Of a stretch of DNA of 64,000 nucleotides, positions 1 to 8,241 are shown one piece after another. The stretch comes from Cheiracanthium punctorium. Its lineage: Eukaryota > Arthropoda > Arachnida > Araneae > Cheiracanthiidae. The position numbers and the translations under genes are program-made. The stretch is taken from assembly GCA_038373885.1 (NCBI GenBank), contig JAWZYV010012252.1:1240001-1304000 (forward strand), in the 5' to 3' direction. Within the stretch, counting starts at the first letter, position 1, and each line of letters opens with the position of its first letter. Under the pieces are notes generated by a model. The model did not search any database. It saw only the letters and a program-made list of their open reading frames with translations, and was not told the origin of the DNA.

Positions 1-884
1 GAGGAGCTCATATGCTTCCGGCTGCACTAACAGTTTTGACCACGGGCCGCCACTGCTTCTAACAGCAAAAGGCAGCTAGAAAAGTCGTGTGAAATGACTG
101 TACGAGATCAGTTATGGCTGTTCAGAGAATGAACATTCCAAACCGTTTATTTTTTTTAAAGAATATAAAAGTTCTGCTTAAGATCAGTGGCTGCTTCAAA
201 GTTACAATGCTTTTCTAATTGATCATCGCTAAGCAATTCGGGGTTAACTGAAAAATGTCTCATGCAAACGTCAATCGGCTGCAGAAAGAGATGATTGAAA
301 TGAACTGCAAAAAATGAAATGGAAATGAATACGATTTCTTCCTATTTTCAGAAAAACGATGATTAATCAGCCATAAAGTTATCCCAGAAAGTTGTAGTCA
401 TTCATAATAATTTCGACTTCTCAAAAAACTCAGTTATGTAATTTTGCTACAGCATTTCAGTTAAAGTTGTAAATTATTCGTGTTTGCAGTCGATTGTAAC
501 TGGAAAAAAAGTCTGATTTAGCAATAAATCGTTTTGGAAGAAATCTTTTTAACTTAGGAACGTGTTCAAATGGATACTGTTAAAGAGGTGTATCAGGAAT
601 ATTCACCGACCGGGTTATATCCCTTACTGCCAAAAACATAGGCGAAAAGCTTATAATGTATTTTTCATGATAGGTATCTTTCTTCATTAATTTCCAGTAC
701 TTTTAAGGCAGAAAGATTAATAGCATATTAAAATTTTTAACAAGCGGACTTGACAGTTATGTATTTGGCTCAAAGGGAAAACATTTCAGGCCAATTAATT
801 CATATTAAAATGTATTTCTGTAATGTATTTAAAAGCTTCTGGCATGTGTTTTGCTTTTTGAAAGGTGGTTAAATATTTTAAATT
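1..884. other. No recognisable feature
   Basis: The first ~90 bases are less AT-rich than the rest but hold no long open frame and no repeat end I can recognise. The remainder is AT-rich unique-looking sequence. Confidence 0.5.
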
Positions 885-939
885 CATGGTCATAATGACC
901 CCCACTTTTTAAAAAATAGTGGGAATGATTATGACCATG
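885..939. repeat. Short palindromic MITE relic
   Basis: An inverted repeat runs from CATGGTCATAAT to ATTATGACCATG, with inner arms CCCCACTTTTT and AAAAAATAGTGGG. The inner motif resembles the subterminal AAAAGTGGTTAATTA motif of the MITE copies at 1.7, 3.5 and 4.6 kb. I infer a deleted, minimal relative of that family. The pairing is directly visible; family membership is inferred. Confidence 0.55.
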
Positions 940-941
940 TG

Positions 942-1690
942 CAAAATAATAGCAGAAAAAATCCTTCTGACAAGGAAAAACTCAGGTCTCTTATATCATT
1001 TTTAAAAATATTAAGGAAAAGTAACTATTTCATTTATTTGTTATAATGAACTTGGAAATAAATTATAAAATTTACATTTAGCTATTCATTATTTTTAAAA
1101 ATGTCATATGCTTTAAACTCACTGTCATGGCCGATGAACAGAACCATAAGAACATTCCAAGACATTAAACGTACAGCATACAAGAGTCAGTAGTATAGTT
1201 AAATTGGACATACAAATATAAAAAAAAAATTATTTAGACTTTGGACATTTCTTGAAAACAAATAGGTACTTCTTCATAATCAAATAAAGGGATATTTTCT
1301 CATTACCTCACAACTCATTCGTAGTAAACAGCCGTCGTATGAAAATTTGGGTTCTGTTGGTTTGCTCACATTCTTGGTGGACATATAACGCTTGGAAAGT
1401 ATCGGAATCCCTCTGAAGTCAAGCGGTTTAAACTGCTCTATTGAAAAACACTGAAGATGCTGAACTGTGCACTTAAAAAAATACCCTGCCACACAACATC
1501 CCAGGAAGAGATTCTGTTTTTAAACTGTCTTAAACATTTACTTTGACATTATTTTTATTTATTTATTTTGTTCCTGAACGTTTATCTTAATTAATACATT
1601 TTTTTCAACAATTCTTGCAATTCAATATTTATCCTTTTATAAAAAGAGTGATTTTTCAGCACATACTGGCAGTGAGAGGCAATTCGATTT
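942..1690. other. AT-rich, no feature seen
   Basis: The 70-codon reverse frame at 1280-1492 has no recognisable domain and its length is near chance. Nothing else stands out. Confidence 0.5.
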
Positions 1691-1871
1691 ATACCTGCCA
1701 ACTTTTATGGAATGTAATTAGCCACATTTTGCGAACCGTAATTTTCTGTTTAGAATGTAGCAAAATTTCTGCATTGAGCGCGTGGGCTGGTTATTATTTA
1801 GAAATATAATTTTAAAAATTTTACCGTTTACTAAAAGTGGTTAATTATGTTCTATAAAGAGTGGCAGCTAT
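1691..1871. mobile_element. MITE, TGCCAA family, copy 1
   Basis: The ends are inverted: TACCTGCCA at the left and TGGCAGCTA at the right. Further in come TGTAATTAGCCACATTTT and its counterpart AAAAGTGGTTAATTATGT. The same order of motifs recurs at 4571-4750 and 3481-3855, which defines a family of about 180 bp. No coding capacity. The superfamily is undetermined; the flanks suggest a TA target but do not settle it. Divergence from the other copies suggests an old family. Confidence 0.65.
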
Positions 1872-2042
1872 GTTATTTAATAAAGAGAAATCAGCATAAC
1901 CTTATTACTCAATTTGTATCTATTATTTACGTACTTGTGTATGATTACAAATAAAAACAAGAGTAATCATGTTGCCATAATTCCGCCAACTTTTTGCAAT
2001 TTTAAGATTTTGTTGGGGTTGGGGCTAATTATGACCAACCTG

Positions 2043-2070
2043 TAGGATTATTTTAAGCAGTAATCCTACA
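2043..2070. repeat. Perfect 10-bp palindrome at element edge
   Basis: TGTAGGATTA and TAATCCTACA form a perfect 10-bp inverted repeat with a 10-base spacer. The right arm overlaps the first two bases of the element starting at 2069. It may be a palindromic insertion target or a remnant of an earlier element. Confidence 0.6.
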
Positions 2071-2411
2071 CGGTAAAAAAAAATCGGAAACGTTACCCCA
2101 AAAAATGGGGCAGCTATTGTAGTTTAAAATTGCGGAAACGTTTCCGAACCATGCGGGTAAAATATTTAGAAACGTTTCTGCATATGTCGGAAACATATTT
2201 CCCTATTTTCCTGCATTTTAGGTAAGGTTTCTGGAAAAGATGGGTAACGTTTCTGTATATTTTGGTAAAATATTGAGTAACCTTTATGTGTATTTCGGAA
2301 AGATTTCCGAATTAACGAGTAACCTTTCTGAGTTTTTCAGAAAAAGTAACATGCACTAGACAAAGCGTTTCAAGTAACATCAACTAGATGGCAGCACCAA
2401 ACTAACGGAAG

Positions 2412-2491
2412 GAACGCAGCGATCAGAATCGAACCGAAGACAGACGGGTTCATACGACAGCACGCTACCGCGACGCTGCGATTCGCTTGCC
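2412..2491 (-). pseudogene. tRNA-like segment (SINE head) inside the TIR element
   Basis: On the reverse strand a B-box-like GGTTCGATTCT follows a GCGGTAGCGTGCTGTC stretch resembling the D-arm and anticodon arm of tRNA-derived SINE heads. Acceptor pairing is not preserved. I read this as a tRNA-derived insertion and not as a functional tRNA. Confidence 0.45.
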
Positions 2492-2666
2492 GGAATTTAC
2501 TTTAAAAGTAAACTGACTGCTGTTGTGGTACGGCTTCTTTTGGAAACTTAAAATTTTTTTGAAGTATTTTGTAAATGGAGAGAAAACACCATAATTAATA
2601 AATATAAATTAAAAATCTTAAATCTTTTTTCTTCCACATAAATTATTTTCAGGAGATAATGTGCTG

Positions 2667-2708
2667 TTTTATTTAAGTATTCATCCGTTTTATTTAAGTA
2701 TTCATCCG
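2667..2708. repeat. Two-copy tandem repeat, 21-bp unit
   Basis: TTTTATTTAAGTATTCATCC plus one G occurs twice head to tail with no mismatch, so the duplication is recent compared with the surrounding element. Confidence 0.85.
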
Positions 2709-2780
2709 GCGACGTCACCTGGTGACTGGTCACAAATAAACTTCACAGTGATCACACAGTGAAGTTACATCACAAGTTAC

Positions 2781-2957
2781 CAGACCCTTATTATCGCATG
2801 GGCAAATCGGGACTTTGCCCAGGGCCCCCAGTTTCAAATGTTGTTCTGAAATATTCTTTTATATGTCAAAATATTATGAAAAAGAAAACAAATTTTTATA
2901 GATGGGGACCCCCAAATTCATCAATGTCCGAGGCCCCTGTTGGTCATAATCGGGCTG
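2781..2957. mobile_element. Possible nested hAT-like MITE
   Basis: The left end CAGACCCTTATTAT and the reverse complement of the right end CAGCCCGATTATGACC are similar. Both are followed inside by C/G-rich runs typical of CAG-ended hAT MITEs. AAGTTAC occurs at the left edge and again a few bases beyond the right edge, so the target duplication is plausible but the exact right boundary is uncertain. Confidence 0.4.
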
Positions 2958-3260
2958 TGCAAGAAGTTACAATGTGACAGTCCTGTGACAATTGTGACCC
3001 TCTGTGACGTCACAGCGACTCTTTTGTGACCATCTGTGCTATTAGGGAAAACTCGTTCACTCTTATCCGTCTCTTGGCACTTGGCGCATGCGCGCGAAGT
3101 CCCAAATAAAGATTTCCTTTCCCCCGTAAATACTTTACCCCAAAATATGGGTTATGTTTCCAAAATCGTGAGTTCGAGTAGAGCATCGGTAGGTTACGCT
3201 ATGCTTTCGGAAACCTTTCCGCTATAAGTATGTAGCGTTTCTGATTTTTTTTTTACTGTG

Positions 3261-3480
3261 TACGTAAAATAAATTTTGTATTAGGTGTTCTTAAAAGGTC
3301 AAAGTTTTTTTTACCCTTCCTTTGGTTTTTTAAAGACTATATTTTTCCAATAATTAAAAGAGTTAAAACTGAGTTGTGATTCGCACAAAGTGGTCATACT
3401 AACCCTCCCACCTGATCCTTTTTATAATTTATAGATAAAATTGAAATTATTAACTATTAAACTTCTTTTCCTTTATCTGA
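3261..3480. other. Unique AT-rich spacer
   Basis: Short spacer between two elements; no feature seen. Confidence 0.5.
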
Positions 3481-3855
3481 GTCGCCAGCTGCTCCGGAAT
3501 ATAATCAACCACTTTTTTCAAACAGTATTTCCTAATTTATTAATTTATTTATTCTTGATCGTTCTTCGAAATGGTAATCAGAATCAGCCCACACTTTTAA
3601 CAACGAAATTTTGATATAAATTAAGCCAAAAATTTCTGTTTTAAAAAAAAGTGGTTAATTATATTAGGGAGTTTGTGCAGGCCGGGTTTCACTCACGGTA
3701 ACGCTAACGTTAAATGACATTGGACAATAAAGCGCATGCGCACGCATAAAATCCGAAACGTGGTTGGTCAAAATACTCCGTATAGCGGATAGCGTTAGCG
3801 TTAGCGTAGGAAGAAACGGTATGCACAAACTCCCTATTAAGGAGCAGTTGCCAAC
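3481..3855. mobile_element. MITE, TGCCAA family, copy 3, split by insertion
   Basis: The left end GTCGCCAGCTGCTCCGGAAT and, after removing bases 3666-3838, the reconstructed right end form an inverted repeat. GGTTAATTATATT stops at 3665 and continues as AAGGAGCAGTTGCC from 3839, matching the reverse complement of the left end almost base for base. The copy was therefore intact when a second element landed in its right arm. The family matches copies at 1691 and 4571. Confidence 0.65.
3666..3835. mobile_element. Nested 170-bp TIR element, ATT flanks
   Basis: Terminal inverted repeats AGGGAGTTTGTGCA and TGCACAAACTCCCT are perfect, with subterminal CGCTAACG repeats (three on the right, two on the left). 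ATT flanks both sides (3663-3665 and 3836-3838), consistent with a 3-bp target duplication. PIF/Harbinger elements make 3-bp duplications, usually TWA, so that superfamily is possible but unproven. It contains GCGCATGCGC at about 3731, which resembles an NRF-1-type site. It interrupts the older MITE at 3481-3855. Confidence 0.75.
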
Positions 3856-3903
3856 TCTTTATAGCACTAGAGTGCCATCAAAACTTAATTTTAGTTCCTT
3901 TTT

Positions 3904-4178
3904 AAGCCGACCGAGTTGTATGGTGAGTAAAGCACTGTATTCCGGTTTCGGGTTCAACTCCCGGCGGCCGGAGTTCGATGCCCGACTGGGGGTGGTTGTC
4001 ATGTCCGTCCCTTCATAGGGGGCGACGTCGGTCCACCTACTAGGTGTCCCCATAATAAAGAGACCAACAATTCCGGCCTGTTGTGGCCAAAGCCTTCAAG
4101 GCAGAGGCCAGCCATTAGAAAAAAAAAGTTTTTTGTTTAAGCCCGCCATTACAAAAAAAAAAAAAAAAAAAAAAAATT
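3904..4178 (+). mobile_element. tRNA-derived SINE, family A, copy 1
   Basis: The head has a good B box (GGGTTCAACTCCC, about 3950-3962) and a poor A-box region upstream. The body reads TGTCATGTCC, CACCTACTAGGTGTCCCC, then ATAATAAAGAGACC. The 3' end is duplicated: GCCAGCCATTAG plus A-run, then GCCCGCCATTAC plus a ~25-base A-run, as if two poly(A) tails were stacked. The body aligns with segments at 43.2-43.5 kb (reverse) and 62.35-62.53 kb, so this is a family and not a chance tRNA match. The short frames open on both strands here are artefacts of the GC-rich body. Confidence 0.7.
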
Positions 4179-4570
4179 CCGGAAAAGTGGGAGAAGTTGA
4201 TCGATCGTGATTTCACAGAATGTTTATATTTAAAAAAGAATTAGAACAGTTTTTAAAATTGTATTATTTTGTGTTAATATGAGTGATTATGTCAAAATAA
4301 TAAAAATCAATGAATTTGTTTTCATTAAAAAATTAAGTCCTTCAAATTTTATCCATGTAGTACATTGTATTTTAATAGTATGTACCAGAAATTGTAAGAA
4401 TTGTAATCCAAAATTTAAAGCTTGTTTTTTTTTTTTTTTTTTTTTTCATAGAACTCCAAAAGAGCATGTAATTTTCCCATTAATGACATGATTAAGAACT
4501 TAACATTCATGTAATTTTTTATTGTCTTATTTATTTACATGTAATTGTTTCTCCTTGGCGTCATATTTAC
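4179..4570. other. AT-rich, contains a 20-base T run
   Basis: Apart from the T run at about 4424-4446 (possibly the tail of a degraded reverse-oriented retroelement) nothing is recognisable. Confidence 0.5.
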
Positions 4571-4750
4571 GTAGCTGCCAATCTTTCTGTGATATGATTA
4601 GCCACTTTTTGTTATCAGTGCGTATTTTAAACAGCTATTCAAAATCGTAACCAGACCGCAAGCCGAGCCCAAAATTTTTCTTGCATTCTAAGTCAAAAAT
4701 TATTATTTACAAAAAGTGGTTTATTATACTGTGGAAAAGTTGGCAGCTAT
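4571..4750. mobile_element. MITE, TGCCAA family, copy 2
   Basis: GTAGCTGCCA at the left and TGGCAGCTAT at the right are inverted. The inner arms ATGATTAGCCACTTTTTGT and ACAAAAAGTGGTTTATTAT pair well. This is the least damaged copy of the family and sets its length at about 180 bp. No coding capacity. Confidence 0.7.
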
Positions 4751-4908
4751 GCATTCACAATTAAAACACATTAAATTATCAATCAAGGTATTACATCTTC
4801 CAATGTAATTCTGTGGCAACAACCTCGAGATACTTTTGTCCCTTTATTCATATTTATAATAGGATTCTACAATATTAACGCTCAACAGCAATTGACTCTT
4901 CTGAATAT

Positions 4909-4911
<3 letters not shown>

Positions 4912-4958
<47 letters not shown>
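4912..4958. repeat. (TA)n microsatellite
   Basis: About 23 uninterrupted TA dinucleotides. Confidence 0.95.
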
Positions 4959-4963
<5 letters not shown>

Positions 4964-5279
4964 AAGGTACGCTTTGAAGTTAGCAGCACCAAAGTGCCAT
5001 TAAAAAATAAAAATAAACCTTTTTTCCCATAACAAACAATTCTTTACTATACACCACTGCACATGACACACATTTAAAGGTATATCGTGGCAATCAAGCT
5101 CCAATATACCAAATCCATGACTACTACTAAACATCCTAAAACGGGAGAAATTAAATAATCAAACAACGAAAGTAATTGAAGCGCAACCACGCAAAAGAAG
5201 AAAAAGAAAAGAAAAAAAAGAAGAAAGTTAAAAAGAAAAGAAATCTTCCTTAGGGAGAGAATGCTATCAAAACACACAT

Positions 5280-5776
5280 TCTCACTGGCGGAGGCCTGAA
5301 ACTAAGTAGAAAAAGCCCGTCCCAAGCTAAACGTCCCAGCGCCCTAGGCCTTAGCTCCACCGCCGAGCTCTCGCAAACTCCACCAAGGTCTCAAATAAGA
5401 GGCTGAATTCAAGCTGGATGCACATTGAGACAGCCTAGCGCGCGCTGCGTATATACACCTTACGCACGCAAGTACCGGTTGAGTAAGTCCCGGCATTTGA
5501 ATAAATTGTCCCTGAATCTGCTTACAGGACTGTAAAATCACCGAGCGGCAGATTCCGTCGGACCCACGTCGGCGATGCGTATATTTCGGAGGGAAATCTG
5601 AAAGAGGGGAAATAAAAAAAGGGATGCCAAGAAGTGAAGTGTTGTTGTGTGTGGTGTGCATCTCCCTTGGTGTTGTGCTTTTCTGAAAATCGACGTGGGA
5701 TTGATCAATTTTGATTGACGTGAGAATGTGATGTGCGCTAACAGGAGATAAATATGCTGAGAAATTTACTAAGTGG
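5280..5776 (+). promoter_or_regulatory. Candidate promoter and 5' untranslated region
   Basis: About 300 bp (5280-5600) are clearly richer in GC and CpG than the flanks (for example GCGCGCTGCGTATATACACC, CCGTCGGACCCACGTCGGCG). No terminal repeats, box A/B motifs or A-tail mark it as a transposon, unlike the window's other GC-rich patches. It lies directly upstream of an open frame ending in a splice donor. A 105-codon frame on the opposite strand (5344-5661) has no recognisable domain. I infer a promoter with leader. An unrecognised old repeat is the alternative. Confidence 0.3.
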
Positions 5777-5839
5777 ATGAAAAAGAAGAAAAAAAAAAGA
5801 AAAGAAATGGGAGATTATCTGCTGTGGGAACGAAATGAG
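5777..5839 (+). CDS. Candidate first coding exon (21 codons) with splice donor
   Basis: ATG at 5777 opens a lysine-rich frame (M, then mostly K/R). It reaches a second in-frame ATG at 5807, reads MGDYLLWERNE, and ends at GAG|GTAAGG (donor GT at 5840-5841). The donor matches the metazoan consensus closely. Upstream ATG at 5754 is followed by a stop within nine codons. No downstream exon is recognised in the window, so the intron would exceed 58 kb or later exons are missed. Without transcript or homology evidence this stays a hypothesis. Confidence 0.22.
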
Positions 5840-5969
5840 GTAAGGTGTTTGTTTATGTAACTATTTATTTACTAAAAAGAATAAATAAATTATGTTAAAT
5901 TTTTTAAAAAAGGAAAGAAAACAGAAGTAGAAATGCAATTTTTAATTGAAGCATTAGATTTTTGATTAT
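5840..5969. other. AT-rich sequence after the putative donor
   Basis: Intron-like AT-rich DNA with no distinct feature. Confidence 0.4.
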
Positions 5970-7260
5970 TATTTTATTATTGTTTATCCTTAAGTAAGCA
6001 AAATAAGTTTTCTTATAAGGTGATTAAATTTGCTGCAGCTAAAAGGTAATTTTCCAATTTTTAGCAAGAAAAGTTCGGTTTGAATTAACTCTTTTGTTAT
6101 TAAATAGTTTTATTTTCTTTTTTTTTCGAAAATGTAATATTTTTACTTTATTGAAGTATGATAATTTATGATTGGACAGTATAAATTATCAATTTCAACA
6201 AACAAATTAAAGCTGCATGTTTTATAAAGTTTAATGATATTTCAAAAAGAAAAGTCAATTTTAAGCTCTGTTAATAAAAATTTCTATCGATTTAACAGTA
6301 TGGTTCTATGGTATTGTTTTTCAAGTAATTTAACTTGTAAAAGTATCCAAACAAATTATTCCCCTTTTAAGCAATTATTTTAAAATCAAGACTAACAAAT
6401 TTTTCTCAAGTGAAACTAGTTTGTTTTGAATCGTTTTAACAAAACATTCCATTGATTAAACAAAATGTTTCTAAATTAACATGTCTTATTTTAAGCACAA
6501 CTATTTCAAAACAGGTTATCTTCTGAACACCGACTAGAATTTACTTCACAAGTGATAAACATTTTCGAGATTTTCAGTAAGAAAACATACTTTGAGCTCC
6601 ACTAACAAAGTATTTCATCTATACTATAAAATGTTATCAATAAGCATGCTTGCTTTGAAATATTTCAATTAACAACTGCATCAGTACAAGCTTCCACCAA
6701 TAAACGAAATTATTGATTTCATAAATAAGAAAAAAAAAATTCTGTTTTTTCAAGGAATTGTTTTAAACTGCATTAAGAAAGTATTTTATTGATTAAACAA
6801 AATGTTTCGAAAGAGCATATACACTTTTTAAGCAAATTACTTTGTAAATTTATCGGAACAAACTATCATCTTAAAAAAATTAATAAAAGTATTATTTTAA
6901 CTAGTAAGAGAAAAAACTGTTACGTTTCAATAAAAAGGAGTTAGTTTTGATCTGCACCAACAAAACATTTCACTGATTTAACAAAATGATTAGAAAGAAG
7001 TATTCTTAATCTGTTTATTTAAACCAGAGACATAGAATCAATCCTGCTTTTGAGAAAATCCAAATTTTTCACTTTTTGTGCTTACCCGAAACTTTTTGTA
7101 GTCAAAAGTAATTATCGTCTTAAATTAAAGACATTGATTTTACAAATGAGAAAAATATTCTGAACTTTCCACAAGATAATTTATTTTTGAAAATAAAATA
7201 TTCTTTTGCTGGGTATAAAATCTTTTGTTTCTAGCATGTTTATTTAAGCACATGTACGTA
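5970..7260. repeat. Degenerate tandem array, ~170-bp period
   Basis: An anchor resembling AACAAAACATTCCATTGATT followed by AAACAAAATGTTTC recurs near 6275, 6444, 6609, 6783 and 6959, with weaker matches near 6106 and 7190. After each anchor, similar sub-motifs come in the same order: GCATGTTTATTTAAGCA, then TTATC.TCTTAAA, then ATTGATTT.ACAAATGAGAAAAA. Conserved order and near-constant spacing argue for an old tandem array of about seven units. Identity between units is low and the base composition is extreme, so the outer limits are approximate. Confidence 0.5.
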
Positions 7261-7500
7261 AATTCACACATCAGCTTTAGTAACTATGTCATACGATAAT
7301 ATTACTCTGTAGAAAATTGTTGAGAATAAATTTCTCCAATTCATACTTTAGATCTTAATTTGGGAATAGCAAATTCGTTTAATAAATGAAGACAAACAAT
7401 ATAGTAAAACAAAACTGACCATCGTCAAGTGTCATATAAGAACTAGCACCGGTAAATTTAATAAGAGTTTGAGATTTTTATTATTCTTCCCATTCATGAA

Positions 7501-7598
7501 ATTATATTATATTACATTATATTATGTAATATAATATAATATACATAGTATACAGTAAAACTATATATTTATTTATTTACTGTATACTGTGTATGTAT
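7501..7598. repeat. Two adjacent AT-rich hairpins
   Basis: The first (7501-7540) has a perfect 17-bp stem with a 6-base loop. The second pairs 7541-7559 with 7576-7598 through TATACAGTAAA/TTTACTGTATA with a short bulge. The second could be the ends of a tiny TIR element. AT richness makes palindromes easier by chance, but a 17-bp perfect stem is long. Confidence 0.6.
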
Positions 7599-8190
7599 AT
7601 CTTAAAGAACAGTATCATTTAACAATAACGAAACCTGTTATTGTTTTCTATGCATTTTTTTCTCTTTGATTTATTGTGTTTTGACACATGCTATTATTTT
7701 TAAAAGAGAAAAGAAAAGAACTGCGCTAAAAAACTTCCATAAGAGCTGCAATTATCTGTAAGTTGCCCAGAATGGAGAAACTCTCATAAAATGGCTCTTA
7801 AAGAGAAATAGTTTTGGAGAAAGGGAATATCTTTGAAATTAAATTAACGGTGCAGCTTTAAAAGTACTTTTTTTTTTGCTCGGCTGTGTGAGAAATTCAC
7901 GTAATCCAGGAAAATGCAACATCCATATTTTGACAAGTTTATGTAACCGTTCCCTCTATTACAAACCTTAACAGTTTCTTTTGTAAATTTTGTGACTGGC
8001 GTGTACATTTACTTTACAATTCCATTCAATGCCTCTTCTTCGGGATTTGACGATTTCATGTAACTTTAAATATAGGTGACACGTGGTATATTATTTCATT
8101 GAACTTTTTATTTCGTACTCCTTTCAGCGACCTTACACTTAAACTTTTCTATGCGCGGCTTTCTGTTTAAAAGGGATCTTTAAAGCTTTT
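7599..8190. other. No feature seen
   Basis: AT-rich with one short T run; no repeat ends or coding signal recognised. Confidence 0.5.
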
Positions 8191-8197
8191 AAGGAAT

Positions 8198-8241
8198 GGG
8201 GATGGGGATGGGGGAGGGGGGGATGGGAGAGGAAGGGGGGA
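8198..8241 (+). repeat. G-rich purine tract, G-quadruplex-capable
   Basis: At least five runs of four or more G occur in about 45 bases, separated by one to six bases, all purine or T on this strand. The arrangement fits the general G-quadruplex pattern. It is isolated in AT-rich DNA. Confidence 0.8.

Larger units (their letters stand above)
2069..3260. mobile_element. Non-autonomous TIR transposon, TA target, 1.2 kb
   Basis: The left end reads CACGGTAAAAAAAAATCGG. The reverse complement of the right end reads CACAGTAAAAAAAAAATCAG, followed on both sides by AAACG(T/C)TAC. The element is bounded by TA on both sides. About 280 bp inside the left end and 150 bp inside the right end carry degenerate repeats of a GGAAACGTTTCC motif, probably subterminal protein-binding repeats. 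The core holds a tRNA-like segment, a 21-bp tandem duplication, a nested hAT-like MITE and many GTGAC/GTCAC words. No transposase is visible. A TA duplication suits Tc1/mariner, but the ends do not match a family I can name. Confidence 0.7.

Noticed and set aside
5344..5661. 105-codon reverse frame in the GC-rich block
   Set aside because: No recognisable domain, composition-driven, and it lies opposite the more plausible promoter/first-exon reading.
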